Source: Ampelomyces quisqualis
Lineage: Eukaryota > Ascomycota > Dothideomycetes > Pleosporales > Phaeosphaeriaceae
NCBI GenBank assembly: GCA_018398575.1
Contig: JAGTXZ010000024.1
Location: 620,001 to 684,000, forward strand
Direction of reading: 5' to 3'
Length of the DNA: 64,000 bases
The translations under genes and the position numbers were made by a program. Every line of letters starts with the position of its first letter. Position 1 is the stretch's first letter. This document shows positions 34,331 to 46,560 of this stretch, one piece after another. The notes beneath the pieces were generated by a model. It saw only the letters and a list, made by a program, of their open reading frames with translations, was not told the DNA's origin and did not search any database.

Positions 34331-35475
34331 CTGTACGCAGAAAACCATTTACCTAGTAAGTTGTTAGTACAGATCTAGTATACTACTATACTAGTTATGT
34401 TTGTAGTTTAATTGTAAATAACGCCTAGTGTATCTTTAATGCAACTGTCTCTTGTAATGCGCTGTGCTAGCGTGCCTTTATAGATATCTATATTTGCGCC
34501 TATCTATCTCTCTTCTTTATGTAGTAATATATACTGTTGCATTTACTTTTAAAGCCTAATTTGTGCTCTAATGTCTGCACAAATAAATTATAATTAAGGT
34601 TGTTAATATACTTGTCTATTACTAGCAGGTTGTAGTGTGCATATAACAGCTAGTTTGTTCTAATAAGAGTGTGCTTGTTTCTAGTTGCGTTTAACACTAA
34701 TATAGTTGTTATATTAGAAGTAATTTGTGTTATACTTAACTCTTTGTTAACTGTTTCTATTATCTTTTTACGCAGGTTTCTATCTAGCAAAGCTTGCTCC
34801 TAATTGTTATTTAGTTTAGTTTTATTCTATTGCAAGCGCATCTGTTAGGCTGCGTTGTAGTTACATTAGACAGTAAAGTGTGTAATTGTCTAGATAAGGC
34901 AACTGTTAGCTGCGTTCTATAGTAGTCTGTTCTGTTATAATGCAATCGCCCTTGTAATTTGCTATAAGTGTTCTTTTACTATAGTTGTCTGTAGGAAACA
35001 GCCTAGTATCTTCTGCCTCCTTATCTCTTGTTCTACGTTAGAGTATATTAAGTTATATTCTTCTGCTATTAGTTGTATTATATTACATATACTATCTTTT
35101 AACAATTGTATCTAGTGTTGCTGCAGTAGTGCTATCCTCCTGTCTGCACTAACTAGCAATTCTAGGTAACTATTGCAATATCTCTATAATACTTGCGTAC
35201 GTAGATAAGAGTTGCTATTATTACGCGTTTGTAGTAGTATATAGTGTGTAGTAAGAAGGTTGCGTTAGTAGCCTTGCGCTACAGTCCTGTGTTATAGCGC
35301 TTGTTATGTTAGCAGGTTTGCGTTCCATTAGGTAGGCTAAAGCAACAGTAGAGCTATTGTTAGATATACAATTCTATTTACTGTATCTAACGCTATATAC
35401 TAGTTGTCTTGCTATACTTGCTTTTGTTTATAATTCTGCACTATACGTGTTTAGTCTTAATCAAACGTAAAAGAA
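34331..35475 (-). other. Minus-sense decayed sequence downstream of the transposase
   Basis: About 1.1 kb with short open stretches on the minus strand rich in Gln, Asn and Thr and with scattered stops. It may be the 3' part of the neighbouring transposase gene or its noncoding end. No domain recognised. Confidence 0.3.
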
Positions 35476-35479
35476 TACA

Positions 35480-38400
35480 GTCTATTATATTTGTCCTAAT
35501 CAATGTAATTATTTATATAATAAGAAACAGAGACCTTATTGTTAAGTGTAGGTAGATCCTTTGGTACCAAGTGTATAGAGTAAATAATAGTTGTTATATT
35601 GTATACCTTAAATGCTTGTAATGTGCGTTGCTTAGTCTTTATACTGTGTGTATAGTAGTGTACGCTTAGTATCCTTGTTGTATTATTAATTTAACTGTTG
35701 TTGTTAAACGCTATAACCTTGCAGAAGGCACCTGTATACTTATATTTCTTTCTGTCCTTGTCTTAGTGTTTGTTGTTAATAAATGTAAGTATTAGGTGCA
35801 CCTAAGCTACAGCTCTACTGTTTGCAATAGTCTAAGACAGTTACGTGTAGTCCTTATATTTAAACTCTTGCACCTACACGTAATCTTTGCGCTATTTTCT
35901 AGTTCTATGCTAGTTAGGCGCATATTGTACAATGTCTTCTTTGCAATATTTAGAGTTGTTATAGCGTTTGCCTAATAGCCTTAAGCATCTTATAGAAGAG
36001 TGTATTTTTATATTTATCCTGTTTACCTAGTAAGAGTTAGAGTCCTGTCTGTCTTTATTATATAAGGTAACAAGGCAGCTAGTTACCTTCTAACAGTAGT
36101 ATTAGACAAATACTGCAGCAGTATGTGTAAAGTCTAGCAACGTAATATATGCAGTAACCTTGCTAAGAAGCAGTATAATAGAATTTAGTAATATGCCTAG
36201 TATAGACTATCTAAGTTGTTTAAATAGTATTGCTGTTAACACGCTTGTAGTAAAGGTGTGCTTGCGCTAGTTAGCAGTAGTGCACTATTAACTTTAGTCT
36301 ATAACTATCTTGTGTTTAAACGCTATAAGCGCAAGCTATCTAGAGTTGTAGAAGCAGATCTGCGCAAGAAAATCTCTCTTGTTTGTTATTAGGTAGAATT
36401 GTTTTACTATTGTAATATAGTAGGCCTTACTGTTTATTCTAGTGTATATGCTATTAAGAGCTCTATATATATAGATATTGTTAATAATATAGGTTAGCGC
36501 GTGCCATTTAGAGTAGTTAAAATCCTTTTCTTCTTCTTGCGTCTGTCTGAAAGGTTAAAACTCTTCTTTTAGAATATCTATTCATTTAATAGCTAACAAC
36601 ATATACCCTAATGTGTTTTTGTTATAACTCTTGTATTGTAAGAGTACTAGCAGATTGCACGTAGCCTAGATAAAATGCAACGCGTATAGTGCCTTAGTTG
36701 CTAGCAGAGGGGACACTACTGCTACAAATTAGCAAATTACTACTTTTTGTTCTGCGCTAGTCTACTGCAATACTTTTGTAAAAGCCCTCTTGTTATTAAA
36801 CTGTTTTAGTCTAGTGTTATGCTTAACCTAGCAAAACCTTTTATTTAACTAGGCACAGCTGTTATCTTCTGCTACTAGAACTGCAGCACTATTCTAGCCC
36901 TTCTTTTGTCTAGGGTGTATGTCTATTAGCATGTCTTCTATAAATTCTAATATCTTTATAACTAACCCTTTGAGTAGTAAATGTAATATATCTATAGCTA
37001 ATAACTTGTGTATATTAAAGTTATAGTAATTCTAGCTAAAGCACTCTACTAGATAAACGTAATTCTTATATTCTTTATTAAGACAACAACCCTGTTGCAG
37101 GCGTGTATACTCTTCTATTTGCTATAGATATTTGTTGCACAAGTTCTCTTGTTTGTCTAGTAGTACTATGCATTAAGTACAGTATCTGTTTTTCTTTACA
37201 CCTATTAGTAGCACTTACTCTTTATAGTTAGCTAGAATTGCACAAATAGTTAGGTAACACTGTTACGTCTGTTAGTTAGCACACTCTAGCTATATACTAT
37301 ATTTAGCAGCCCCTTTAAGTGCTGCAGTTGCTAGTTAGCGTCTGTCCTCTACAGTAACTCTCTATTGTTAACGCTGTAGTTAGTACTTACGCAATAACAG
37401 TTTGCCTATGCAGTAATAATATACTTTACTCTTTAGAATAGAATCTAGAAGCTTAGCTGTTAGGATAAATCCAGCTAGTAGTGTCCTAGGTGTTGTTCTG
37501 CGTTGTTGTGCCTTACAGTTAAGATTCCTAATAGTAATATATATTAGCTATGCTGCTACGTTACTAGATATTATAGATAACTGTGTTTTGTCTACTACTA
37601 GTATAACTGGTACAAGAGTTGCACTATCTGGCAAGCGCTGTTGTATTAACTACTACTAATTCTCTAAGTGTAGTTTGTAATATACTCTTATAGGTTTGTT
37701 AGGCGTGCCTGTAAAAGAATAGCTAGGTGCGTAAACTATCTTGTTAGCAAATAAGTAATAACTAAGTATAAAAGTAATCTGTAATATAATATCCTAGTAT
37801 ATAAATATATGTTAGTTAGGTTAGAGGTTTAGTAACCTAGATGTAATTGCTACGTCCTCTTGTATCTATACGTTGTCTTGTAGCCCAGATTAAATGTTTA
37901 ATATAGCCTGCTGCTACTAGCGCCTCAATTAGAACTGCAGCTGTAAATATAGCTTATGTAGCTATGTGTTAGTAAAGAAGCTGTTAACGTTACCTAATGT
38001 GCATTTTATCCTTTGCAGCTACAATACAAACGCTAGTGCAAAAAGAGAACTAAAGGGCCCTACTATGTTATTCCTATTAGTGTTAGTACGCGTACGCTAT
38101 TTAGCTGCGTGTAGCCTACTGCTTTGCGTCTGCTATTCCTAAACCAAAGGGTTTGCTAGTGTACTGTCTACTTGCTATCTTAAATAGCTTGTCCTATTCT
38201 TGTGTAGACACTAATATTAGGCCTATCTGCTCTATTGCCTTATATTTAGCTAGAGTGTAGTTGCGTTTACATAAGGTGTCGCTGTATAAAGCAGGTGCTG
38301 CGTTGTCTAGAGTAGCATCTATTGCGTTATAGCTATTAGGGCTGTGCTATTGTATTATAGTGTTAGGAGTTATAACTAGTGTATTGTTAGGTAGCAGGTA

Positions 38401-38690
38401 GTAACGCGTCTAGCATTAAGTACTGTGTTTAACAAGTCCTACGTACATCTTAGTGTAAAAGCTACATAGTATATATATACAATCTATTACTAATTTGTTT
38501 ATACACAACTCTGTAGTTTAGATGTAAGAAGACTAAGTGTGCAAAAACAGTATTAATATTAGTTACATAGTGTTAAGGTAGTTACTAGCAGTATCTATCC
38601 TATGCTGCACAGTCTGTTGTCTATAGTAGTCTACTAAAGTCTACTGTAGCCAACAGTTACCTAACCTGTGTACAGAACTATGCCAACAGT
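35480..38690 (-). pseudogene. Plavaka-like transposase
   Basis: Minus-strand gene of roughly 1,070 codons. The block order resembles Plavaka-type transposases of fungi: LAGFILTAKL with DSILKSKVYYYC near 37470, CAILANYKEQVLLIGVKKNR near 37230, VECFSQNYYNFNIHKLLAIDILHLLLKG at about 37070-36965 (split here; the D-x-LH-x3-KG signature), FNNKRAFTKVLQQTSAEQK near 36800, RALNSIYTRINSKAYYI near 36440, and a C-terminal KYTLLQDAQG...LYTWYQRIYLHLTIR near 36000-35500. The N-terminus (to about 38690) is less certain. Stops are mostly TAG for Gln/Trp. This protein is the best candidate for moving the whole element, though the family call is from memory of its motifs. Confidence 0.72.
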
Positions 38691-39196
38691 TGTAGGCGCA
38701 ACAAATAATATTTTTCTTTCCTTTAATATTTCTTATTACTCTAACAACTGTTACGTTATTACACTAGAGCTTACTTGTTAATAACTAGATTAGTTAGGCT
38801 AGCTAACACAGCTTAATAAAGATTAATATTAATAATAATTATTACGCTAAAAAATATTAACACCCTAGAATAAATAAGTTACTACGCGTTTAGAATATAT
38901 ACAGTAGAACCCAAACACCTAAAAAGGTAAGTATACCTGCAAGTAGACACGTATAAGGTTTAAAAGTATAAAAAAAATAGACTAGTAGCTCTAGCGGCCT
39001 AATATACAACCTGTACCAAGGTAGCTAGGCTTAGTACAAATAGAAGCAGGTAGAATAGTGTACTATATATACTATAGGTAAGACTAGTAACAGGCGTAGG
39101 CAATTACTTAATAGTAAGAAATAATAAGTATAATTTATATACAGTGTTAACTAATATTCTAAGCAGCTAGTATATTTAATCTTTTCTGGTTTTAAA
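38691..39196. other. AT-rich intergenic region, nothing identified
   Basis: About 500 bp between the divergent minus transposase and the plus-strand genes. It should hold promoters for both directions. No clear motif seen. Confidence 0.3.
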
Positions 39197-39446
39197 ATGC
39201 CTGCAGATCTAATTCATATTCTTTCTCTAGCACAGTATAGGACAGTTGTCTACTAGAGACTACTGTTCCAACTTGCCCTAATATGCAAATACAATAGAGG
39301 CTAAATAGTAACAAAGACTGTTAACAAACTACTGTATATTAAACGCATCTACGTGCTGCTTGCTCTTAAACTATTAGCGCTAATAGAGCATATAATAGCC
39401 TTACTAGCTAGCTACCTTCTGCCTCTTGCTATATATACGTTTTCCT
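39197..39446 (+). pseudogene. Small unidentified plus ORF
   Basis: From ATG at 39197 (MPADLIHILSLAQYRTVVY) about 83 codons with only two stops, ending at TAA in the first unit of the 134-bp array. The second half is rich in Leu and Ile. It could be a first exon or a chance frame; it keeps a few CTGG/TTCA words that are rare elsewhere. Confidence 0.3.
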
Positions 39447-39752
39447 AACCTTAAAACTAGAGATAAATTTACCTATATGTCTCTAGTCTTAGAGTTAAAG
39501 TAATAGTCTTTTGTTAAAACATACACAGAACCTAGTGTTATTTTTATCTATTATATACTTGCGCCTTCTTACACTTTTCTAACCTTAAAACTAGAGATAA
39601 ATTTACTTATATATCTCTAGTCTTAGAGTTAAGGTAATAGTCTTTTGTTAAAACATATACAAAACCTAGTGTTATTTTTATCTATTATACACTTGCGCCT
39701 CCTTACACTTTCCTAACCTTAAAACTAGAGATAAATTTACCTATATGCCTAT
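39437..39752. repeat. 134-bp tandem repeats (about 2.4 copies)
   Basis: CCTAACCTTAAAACTAGAGA recurs at about 39444, 39578 and 39712, spacing 134 bp. Units also contain TCTCTAGTCTTAGAGTTAA. Not a multiple of three. Confidence 0.9.
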
Positions 39753-40035
39753 ATATGCAGCTGCTTCTTAACACGTAACTTGTACTCTTAATTTAATGTT
39801 GCTGTCTTTGTATATATATTCCTTGTAAGTCTAAAAGACTTAATTCTTTATTATATTTTTATTCTTACAAAACTAAAACTATACCTATTACGTCTATATA
39901 TTTGTGTGGTTTAAAAATTTAGAACCAAGCTTTACTATATTGTTGGCACTACACCTGCGCTACTTCTTAGCCTACTAGTATAAAAGCAAATTCATGTCCT
40001 AAATAGACCCTTTAGTAGCTGTTTAGATGTTATAG

Positions 40036-40362
40036 CTTAACTAAGATACCTTATAACGTGTTTAACAACAAGGATCTCTATAACAACAGCTATAATAGCA
40101 TTCCAGAGCGCACATTAACAACCTAGCCTAACTTAAGAGCGCTGTTGTTGCAACAACTTTGTTATGTCCTGCAACACTATTACTTAACTAAGATACCTTA
40201 TAGCGTGTTTAAAAGTAAGAATCTCTATAACAACAACTATAATAGCATCCTAATGCGTATATTAATAACTTAGCCTAACTTAAGAGCGCTGTTGTTGCAA
40301 CAACTTTGTTATGTCCTGTAATACATATTAATAACTTAGCCTAACTTAAGAACGCAATTCTT
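40036..40362. repeat. 147-bp tandem repeats (about 2.3 copies)
   Basis: CTTAACTAAGATACCTTATA at 40036 and 40183, each unit ending with TAAGAGCGCTGTTGTTGCAA; a partial third copy follows near 40317. Confidence 0.88.
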
Positions 40363-40429
40363 ATACTGTTAGGTAACTAGAAGATATTAGAGATATAACT
40401 ACGATTTATATGCTTTTGTCTATATATTG

Positions 40430-40880
40430 TTACAGGCAAAAATCAAGGACAACGTAGAGTTACAGTTGTTTGTTAAGACATCTCTATCCTAGCACTCTTA
40501 TTAGGCTCTTTAATAGCAAAGCCTACTTAAGCAGCTGCAACCTCTCTTATACTATATACAATGCATTTCTGTTAGACTCTACAAGCAGCAATCTAACGTC
40601 TAGATATTAAGATATTCTAACTACAACTTACACAACATTAAGTCCCCTATTATTACTAAGCTTTATTACAGCTTTAAGAACTTCTATTAACACAAAGAAG
40701 TTATGCGCATTAAACTTATCTACACTAAGATGCTGCTAGCTAGTAACAAAAAGGATACCTACTACGCTAGTAGGCACAACTAAGACTTTAAAGAACACCT
40801 GTATAAATTAAAACAACAGGCTTGCATTTGTTTGTCTTAGAGACGCTTAGCAGAGAAGAATATACATAAGAGGTAACGTA
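40430..40880 (+). pseudogene. Unidentified plus-sense coding fragment
   Basis: About 150 codons with few stops: KIKDNVELQLFVKTSLS at the start, then NYNLHNIKSPIITKLYYSFKNFY split over one stop, KLIYTKMLLASNKKDTYYA and HLYKLKQQACICLS. Not recognised. It lies between two noncoding tandem arrays and could be an exon of the plus-strand genes. Confidence 0.35.
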
Positions 40881-40950
40881 TAATACTTTATAAATCTTGT
40901 GCATAGTATATAAGGTAGCAAACACTTTAAACGCATTAATCTCTACAATT

Positions 40951-41455
40951 AGGCTTTTCTAACAACTAGTAGCTACAGTTGCGTTGCACTATTAGTAACT
41001 GTTATTTACTAAAGAATACTACTAGTGCTGCACGCTACCTACTACTACAGTAGGCTCTTCTAATAACTAGTAGCTACAGTTGCGTTGCACTATTAGTAAC
41101 TGTTGTCTACTAGAGAATACTGCTAGTGCTGCACGCTACCTACTACTACAGCAGGCTCTTCTAACAACTAGCAGCTACAGTTGCGTTGCACTGTTAGTAA
41201 CTGTTGTCTACTAGAGAATACTACTAGTACTGCACGCGACCTACTACTATAGCAGGCTCTTTTAACTACTAGCAGCTACAGTTGCGTTGCACTGTTAGCA
41301 ACTATTGTCTACTAGAGAATACTACTAGTACTGCACGCAACCTACTACTGCAGTAGGCTCTTTTAACAACTAGCAGCTATAGTTGTGTTGCACTGTCTAC
41401 AACTATTATCTACTAGAGAGTACTGTTAGCGTTAATTGCAAGCTATCTACTACAA
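40951..41455. repeat. Five 101-bp tandem repeats
   Basis: AGGCTCTTCTAA-type starts at 40951, 41052, 41153, 41254 and 41355, an exact 101-bp period. Each unit holds AGCTACAGTTGCGTTGCACT and CTGCACGC. Units differ mostly by transitions. A period of 101 would shift frame, so it is noncoding. Confidence 0.95.
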
Positions 41456-41904
41456 TAAGCACCTAGAGCAACTGATTAGTGCTACAATAATACTAGTATA
41501 GGTTTGAGGCTAAGTTTAGATTTTGTTTTATATTAAATGCTATAAGTAGCTACTAGAGTATTAGCATGCGCAAGTGTATTGTCTTTACTATATTAGATAG
41601 TAGATTACTTATTGTAAATACATCTAGTTTCTACAGTTATTCTGCTACTATAATATTAAGCCTATATTATCTAGGTTATAGATAGGTTAAGGTCTAACGC
41701 CTAACTAGTAACATAGTTGTGCCTAGACTATTGCAGAACGTATTAAGGTTTGCAAACATAAGGTATTGTTTCTATATTTAACACTATAACAACTTGCTAT
41801 ATAGGCTACCAGAGCCTTTTACTGCTATGTGCAACCAAATAATATAACTAATATCCTCCTAATAACGCAAGAACACCTAGACAGTAACAAAACCAAATAC
41901 ACTA

Positions 41905-43720
41905 GCTATAACTATGCGCATAATAGGCGTCCGCAATAAGAAACTCTTAAGGCAGCTCTAAATAACTAGTATATAGAGTTGCAGGCAGCCTGCGTTAATG
42001 TTACTAATAACATAATTTGTAAAACTGTACGTTAACTTTAGTAACAGCTACTCAAATACAATAGCTGCAAAATACCAGAGTTTAATAATAGATGGCTTAC
42101 TATATATAAACAACAACACAGCGTACAGTTATATAAACAGTTTGCAAAAACAGTAGGCAACTATAGTAGTATAACAGTTAAGGACACTAAGCTTATAATA
42201 GAAGAGATTTGCAACGTAGTAAGTAGATACGCGCCTAAGAATTTATATAACATAGATAAGGCTAGCATATACTAGAAACACTTGCCCTAATGCACGTTAG
42301 CAGATAATTTAGGAGCTAGACCTAGACTAAACAGAAAGTATATAACTAGTGTGCTGTGCACAAACGCAGATAGCTTAGACTAAGTGCCTTTATAGTTTAT
42401 AGGATCCTTAAACTACACAACTTATATAGATAGTAAGAAGAACCTAAACATCTAAAGTCTTAGTTATGTCTATTAGGACAATAATTCTACCTAAATAGAC
42501 ACTAACATTATGCTAGAATAGCTGAAATAGTTTAATAACTGCATAAACAGACAAGTATTGTTGCTAATTAACAGGTTCCTGCCTTACAAACACGCAGTAG
42601 CTAAGCTTTAAATAAGCTACCAATTACTGCAGAACGTTTAGTATATACAGTGTTAATATACTATAGGCTTATTGTAGTAATAGAGGTTACAATGCTTACT
42701 AATACAACAGAGTTATATTTCTGCCTGCAGGTAGCACAATATTATACCAACTAATAGACTAAGGCATTACCTGCGTATAGAAGGCTAAAGTCTGCGCCTA
42801 TTTCCTACACTTTGCAGTAGAGAAAAGCATAATAGGCAAACATCCTACCAAAACAATAGATGTTATCTACGCTATTTGCTAGAGATGTTGCGCGTAGTAT
42901 AACAAGATAAGAGCTAAGACTATATGTAGTAGCTAGTAGATCTTAACATATCTAAACATATACTACAGCCTACAGCCATATATAGCTAACTTCTAAGAGA
43001 CCTACTACAAGCTTAACAATTTAGTTAACTAGCTTAAAGACATGCGCGTTGTTAACAGTATAGACGTTAGAAGCTTTATTAAGTTACCTAAAGAGCGCAA
43101 TCCTAACTACAAAGATCTAGCCTACCTCTTAGACTATATTGTTGCAATATACAGCCTAAATAAGACAGAAAAGAACTGTAAGGTACTGTTGCTTCCTAGA
43201 CTATTACACTGCAAAGTAACAGACATAATAGATTAACTGCAGGTGTACGTAGGTTAGCAAGAGTTTACTATAAACAATAGGTAATATATTAACAAGCTAG
43301 GAGCACTGCAACAAGCAACTATAAAATAGATAGCTACAGAGCTACAAGACAGATGCCAAAAAGATATACGTAACTAGGTAGTAAGACTGCGCTAATACAA
43401 ACATAAGAATGCTATATACCTAAAATAAGACAACACTAGGCTGTCTGCAAGCGTAAAAACTAAGAGTAATGTTATAGTGTAGTTACAGTTAGAAAAGCGT
43501 AACAATACTATACTTAACTAGAACAAGAATAGCTATTGCACAAATTATCTTACAGGGCCTGTAATCTCTAGTATTTTGGCTAGCGCATTGTCTAAAATAA
43601 CTAGACAACATTAGCCTAGTAAACACTAAAATTAAAGAATAATTACCTAGCACTAACTATATTTAGCTAAAGACTAGACTAATAATCTAAAGCAGTAGCA
43701 CACAATCTATGCAACCAAAA
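41905..43720 (+). pseudogene. DDE_1 (pogo/CENP-B type) transposase
   Basis: Plus-strand transposase of the Tc1/mariner-related DDE_1 family. N-terminal DNA-binding part: ETLKAALNN...ELQAACVNVTNNII and PEFNNRWLTIYKQQHS near 42080. Catalytic core: YNIDKASIYWK near 42246 (expected YNMDETG), LGARPRLNRK, VLCTNADSLD near 42350, PLWFIGS, NCINRQVLLLINRFLPYKHA near 42540-42595 (D-x-x-x-A/PH block, Asp to Asn), FLPAGSTILYQLID near 42725 (third acidic region). The tail includes the stop-free 43042-43236. The catalytic Asp residues are changed. Families of this type duplicate TA, in line with the TA at the ends of the whole element. Confidence 0.82.
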
Positions 43721-45000
43721 GAGTAGGGTTGTTAAGAAATTATGCACGCACAGTAACATCTAGGCAGGACAGCAGCGTAGGAAGTTAAGCACTCTAGTAT
43801 ACTAGCACTAAGCAGAGACACTACACTGCAAGATATGTTAACAAGAGACAAGGCTATTATATAAGAACACAAGACAACAGACAACAATAGTATTCTTTGT
43901 AAGATACTATATACTACACAATTTGCAACATTAGTTGCTAATACTAAGAGAGAACACCTAAACAAAAGAATACTACTATATTAACAGCAAACTTAGCGTT
44001 AAAAAGAGGAAACTAATCTCCTTACAAATAAATCTATAGAACGTAGAGCAGAATTATCTAGTTAAAAACACAAACGTCTTAAACTAACGTTAAAATGCAT
44101 AACAGAAGCAGGCTGCTGTACACTTCCTTGCTAGCTGCAAGCTGCGTATACTATAGAGATCTATTAACTACTATCTACGCTAATAGCACACAGTCTAGGG
44201 CGTTAGATGTACTAACAGACAATATAGAATTATAATAGAACAATATAGTGCAAAGAAATAGAAGGCAACAGACAGCTTTTCTTGCTAACAAGACTGCAGA
44301 CGCATAAAAAACTTTACTATAATTCTATATAAACTACTAGACACTAGCATATAACTTAAACATTCCAACACAGCCTTATTGCGTAACCTGTCTACTGCAA
44401 TAGCACTAGTAGGTTTAGCTAAGTTTGCCTGCTAGACTAAAGAGAGTGCTACTAATATAATATACAAGAGGTAAGTTGCTTACATTATAATGCAAAAACA
44501 TAGAAGGTAAGAATTTTGCTTAGTGCTACACAGTGTTCTATAGTACTGTACAGTAAACCTGTCTACTATAATAGCACTAGTAGGTTTAGCTAAGTTTGCT
44601 TACTAGACTAAAGAGAGTGCTACTACTATAATATACAAGAGGTAAGTTACCTACACTATAATGCAAAAAACTAAGAAGTAAGAATTTTGCTTAGTGCTAT
44701 ATAGTGCTATACAGTACTGTATAGTGCTGCACTAAGAATAACACGCAGTAAGAGGCGCCCTTCTAGAATATACCTTTACTTACCTTAAAGACATAACACA
44801 ACGCGTTAGCGCTAAGTAAAAGGCTATACAATACTAGAACAAAACTCTGCTTACTTTTACCTGCACCTATAATTTAACCTACTGCTACAACTATATAATG
44901 CTGCGTTGCTACTACAAACGCACTACAACTACACAACAACAACAATAGTACTGCAACGCAAATATACGTGATTTTCCACATTATGTTTACTACACTACGC
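43721..45000 (+). pseudogene. Plus-sense continuation after DDE_1, unidentified
   Basis: The coding character continues with few stops (RTQDNRQQQYSLQDTIYYT, then LALKRGNQSPYK, ALDVLTDNIELQQNNIVQ and TAFLANKTADAQKTLLQF). It may be the C-terminal extension seen in long fungal DDE_1 proteins or a separate gene. It contains the 171-bp in-frame duplication and ends in AAC/CAA-rich sequence near 44940. No domain recognised. Confidence 0.4.
44385..44727 (+). repeat. 171-bp tandem duplication (57 codons)
   Basis: AACCTGTCTACTRYAATAGC starts at 44385 and 44556. The period is exactly 57 codons and both units can be read in one frame (ALVGLAKFACQTKESATNII against ALVGLAKFAYQTKESATTII). A palindromic AGTACTGTATAGTGCT-type stretch closes each unit. 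Confidence 0.85.
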
Positions 45001-45224
45001 TATATATTACAACACTATTACAAGTAAGCACACAACACAAGTACACCTACACACGCTAACTAAGCTATAGCTATTCTACTATTCTTGCACCTGCCTACAC
45101 TATTCTTAACTGTTACGCGTAACATATTATATAATACGCGCGTTATAAGATTGCAACAACAAGTATAAGTAGCAGCTACTTTAATTAAATAAATAGTACA
45201 TAAGCAATACAAAGATAATAACTA

Positions 45225-46560
45225 CTAACAACGTATTGCAGGCGATTGTAAGAATAGGCTACAATATTAATGTAGCAGACTAGCGCATATAGGTTAAAGA
45301 GATAACAGATTTTATCTGGCATAAGAACATATATAACAAGATTAAACAGGCACACCTGCAGGCTAACTACCTAAAGATAATGCGCGGCCTAATAACAGAT
45401 AAATAGCTTAAGTATACTGCATGCTCCTAACTAACTAACAGTAGTATACTAAGAGAATTCTACAAGGCAACAGCTAGCGCTATATAGAAGAAGATAATCT
45501 TAGAAATTTAAGACTACAGCAACAAAGTTAAAGCTAAACACACAGAAAGATAGCTAACGCTTGCAAACTCAGAACTAGAACGCACGCAGTTAGCATTAGT
45601 AGTCTTAAGTTCTTCTACTGCTTTAGTAACCTAGCTAATAGGCCTTACTATAATAACAACTAAACTGTTACTTAACAACGTTAATGTCTATATTATAGAC
45701 AGCGTACATTATTAAACTGCCTAGACCTTCCTACTTTTAAGGCTAATAACAGCTGCACGTTAACAGCAGCTTAAAGATAGTAACTTTAAGATAAAGCTAC
45801 AACATCTTAAATATAGTGCACTTGTTAAACACCTGCTATAACCAAAATTTATAGACTAGTACACAGTTAGGAGTTTAAAGATATTTAACGCGTTGGCGCT
45901 GCGCCTAATTACTAACAACAATAATCTAGCTGCAACTATTAACTTATACGTTAAGATAAGAAGCCTTAAGGGCGTTGCAATTAAATACTAGACCCTAGTA
46001 CAAGACAAAGTTAAGCCTAGTAGTAATACAACCTAGAATAGTATACAAATAACAATAGCTAATTACATAATATAGTGCACTTTACTTTAAGCAGCAACAG
46101 CAACATTATAAACCTAGTAGGTGCTACTAGAGACAAGAGGCAAAGGCGCCTCTGCTTAGAGCTTAACAATAACACTAAAGACAATAACTGTAAACAACAA
46201 AAGATAACAAGAGCGCTAGCAGACCTAGCCTGCAAACTATTAACAGGACCTAAAGCAAATAGTAGCAAACGCTTTAACAGACAGAGCAGAGGCAAGAAAA
46301 AGAAGAATAACAGCCTAGACATACGCATTAAGACCTTAACTACTAAAATTAAGCGCCTAAAAGAGCAGAACAACAGCACTACAAAGAAAGTAGAAGAAAG
46401 TAGAAACAAAGATGCTGCGCAAACACAAAACAACGCAATATCTACGCTAATTACTACACTTAGACAGAAACGCAAGAGTGCTACAGAGAAACAACAGAGG
46501 TTGCTAGAGAAAGATACTTACTCTAGCAGCAAAGAAGAATAAGAAGAGTATAATAAAGGT
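45225..46560 (+). pseudogene. N-terminal part of the SNF2 gene or separate charged protein
   Basis: Plus-sense coding with TAG/TAA breaks from about 45225 (TDFIWHKNIYNKIKQAHLQ, then ILREFYKATASAIQKKIILE, LTLANSELERTQLALVVLSS). It includes the longest stop-free frame of the window, 46075-46542 (155 codons), rich in Lys, Gln, Asn and Ser with a heptad-like stretch IKTLTTKIKRLKEQNNSTT, likely a coiled coil. The two parts are in different frames, so an intron or frameshift lies between about 46000 and 46075. No known domain. It is followed without a clear gap by the helicase. Confidence 0.5.

Noticed and set aside
33977..41455. CRISPR-like arrays
   Set aside because: Long head-to-tail repeats of 88-147 bp without spacer/repeat alternation, in a eukaryotic transposon.
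43732..43965. Minus-strand frame of 77 codons
   Set aside because: Complement of the plus-sense coding region after DDE_1; Leu/Ser-rich shadow.
46059..46475. Minus-strand frame of 138 codons, very Leu/Ser-rich
   Set aside because: Complement of the Lys/Gln-rich plus frame at 46075-46542; composition is that of an antisense shadow.
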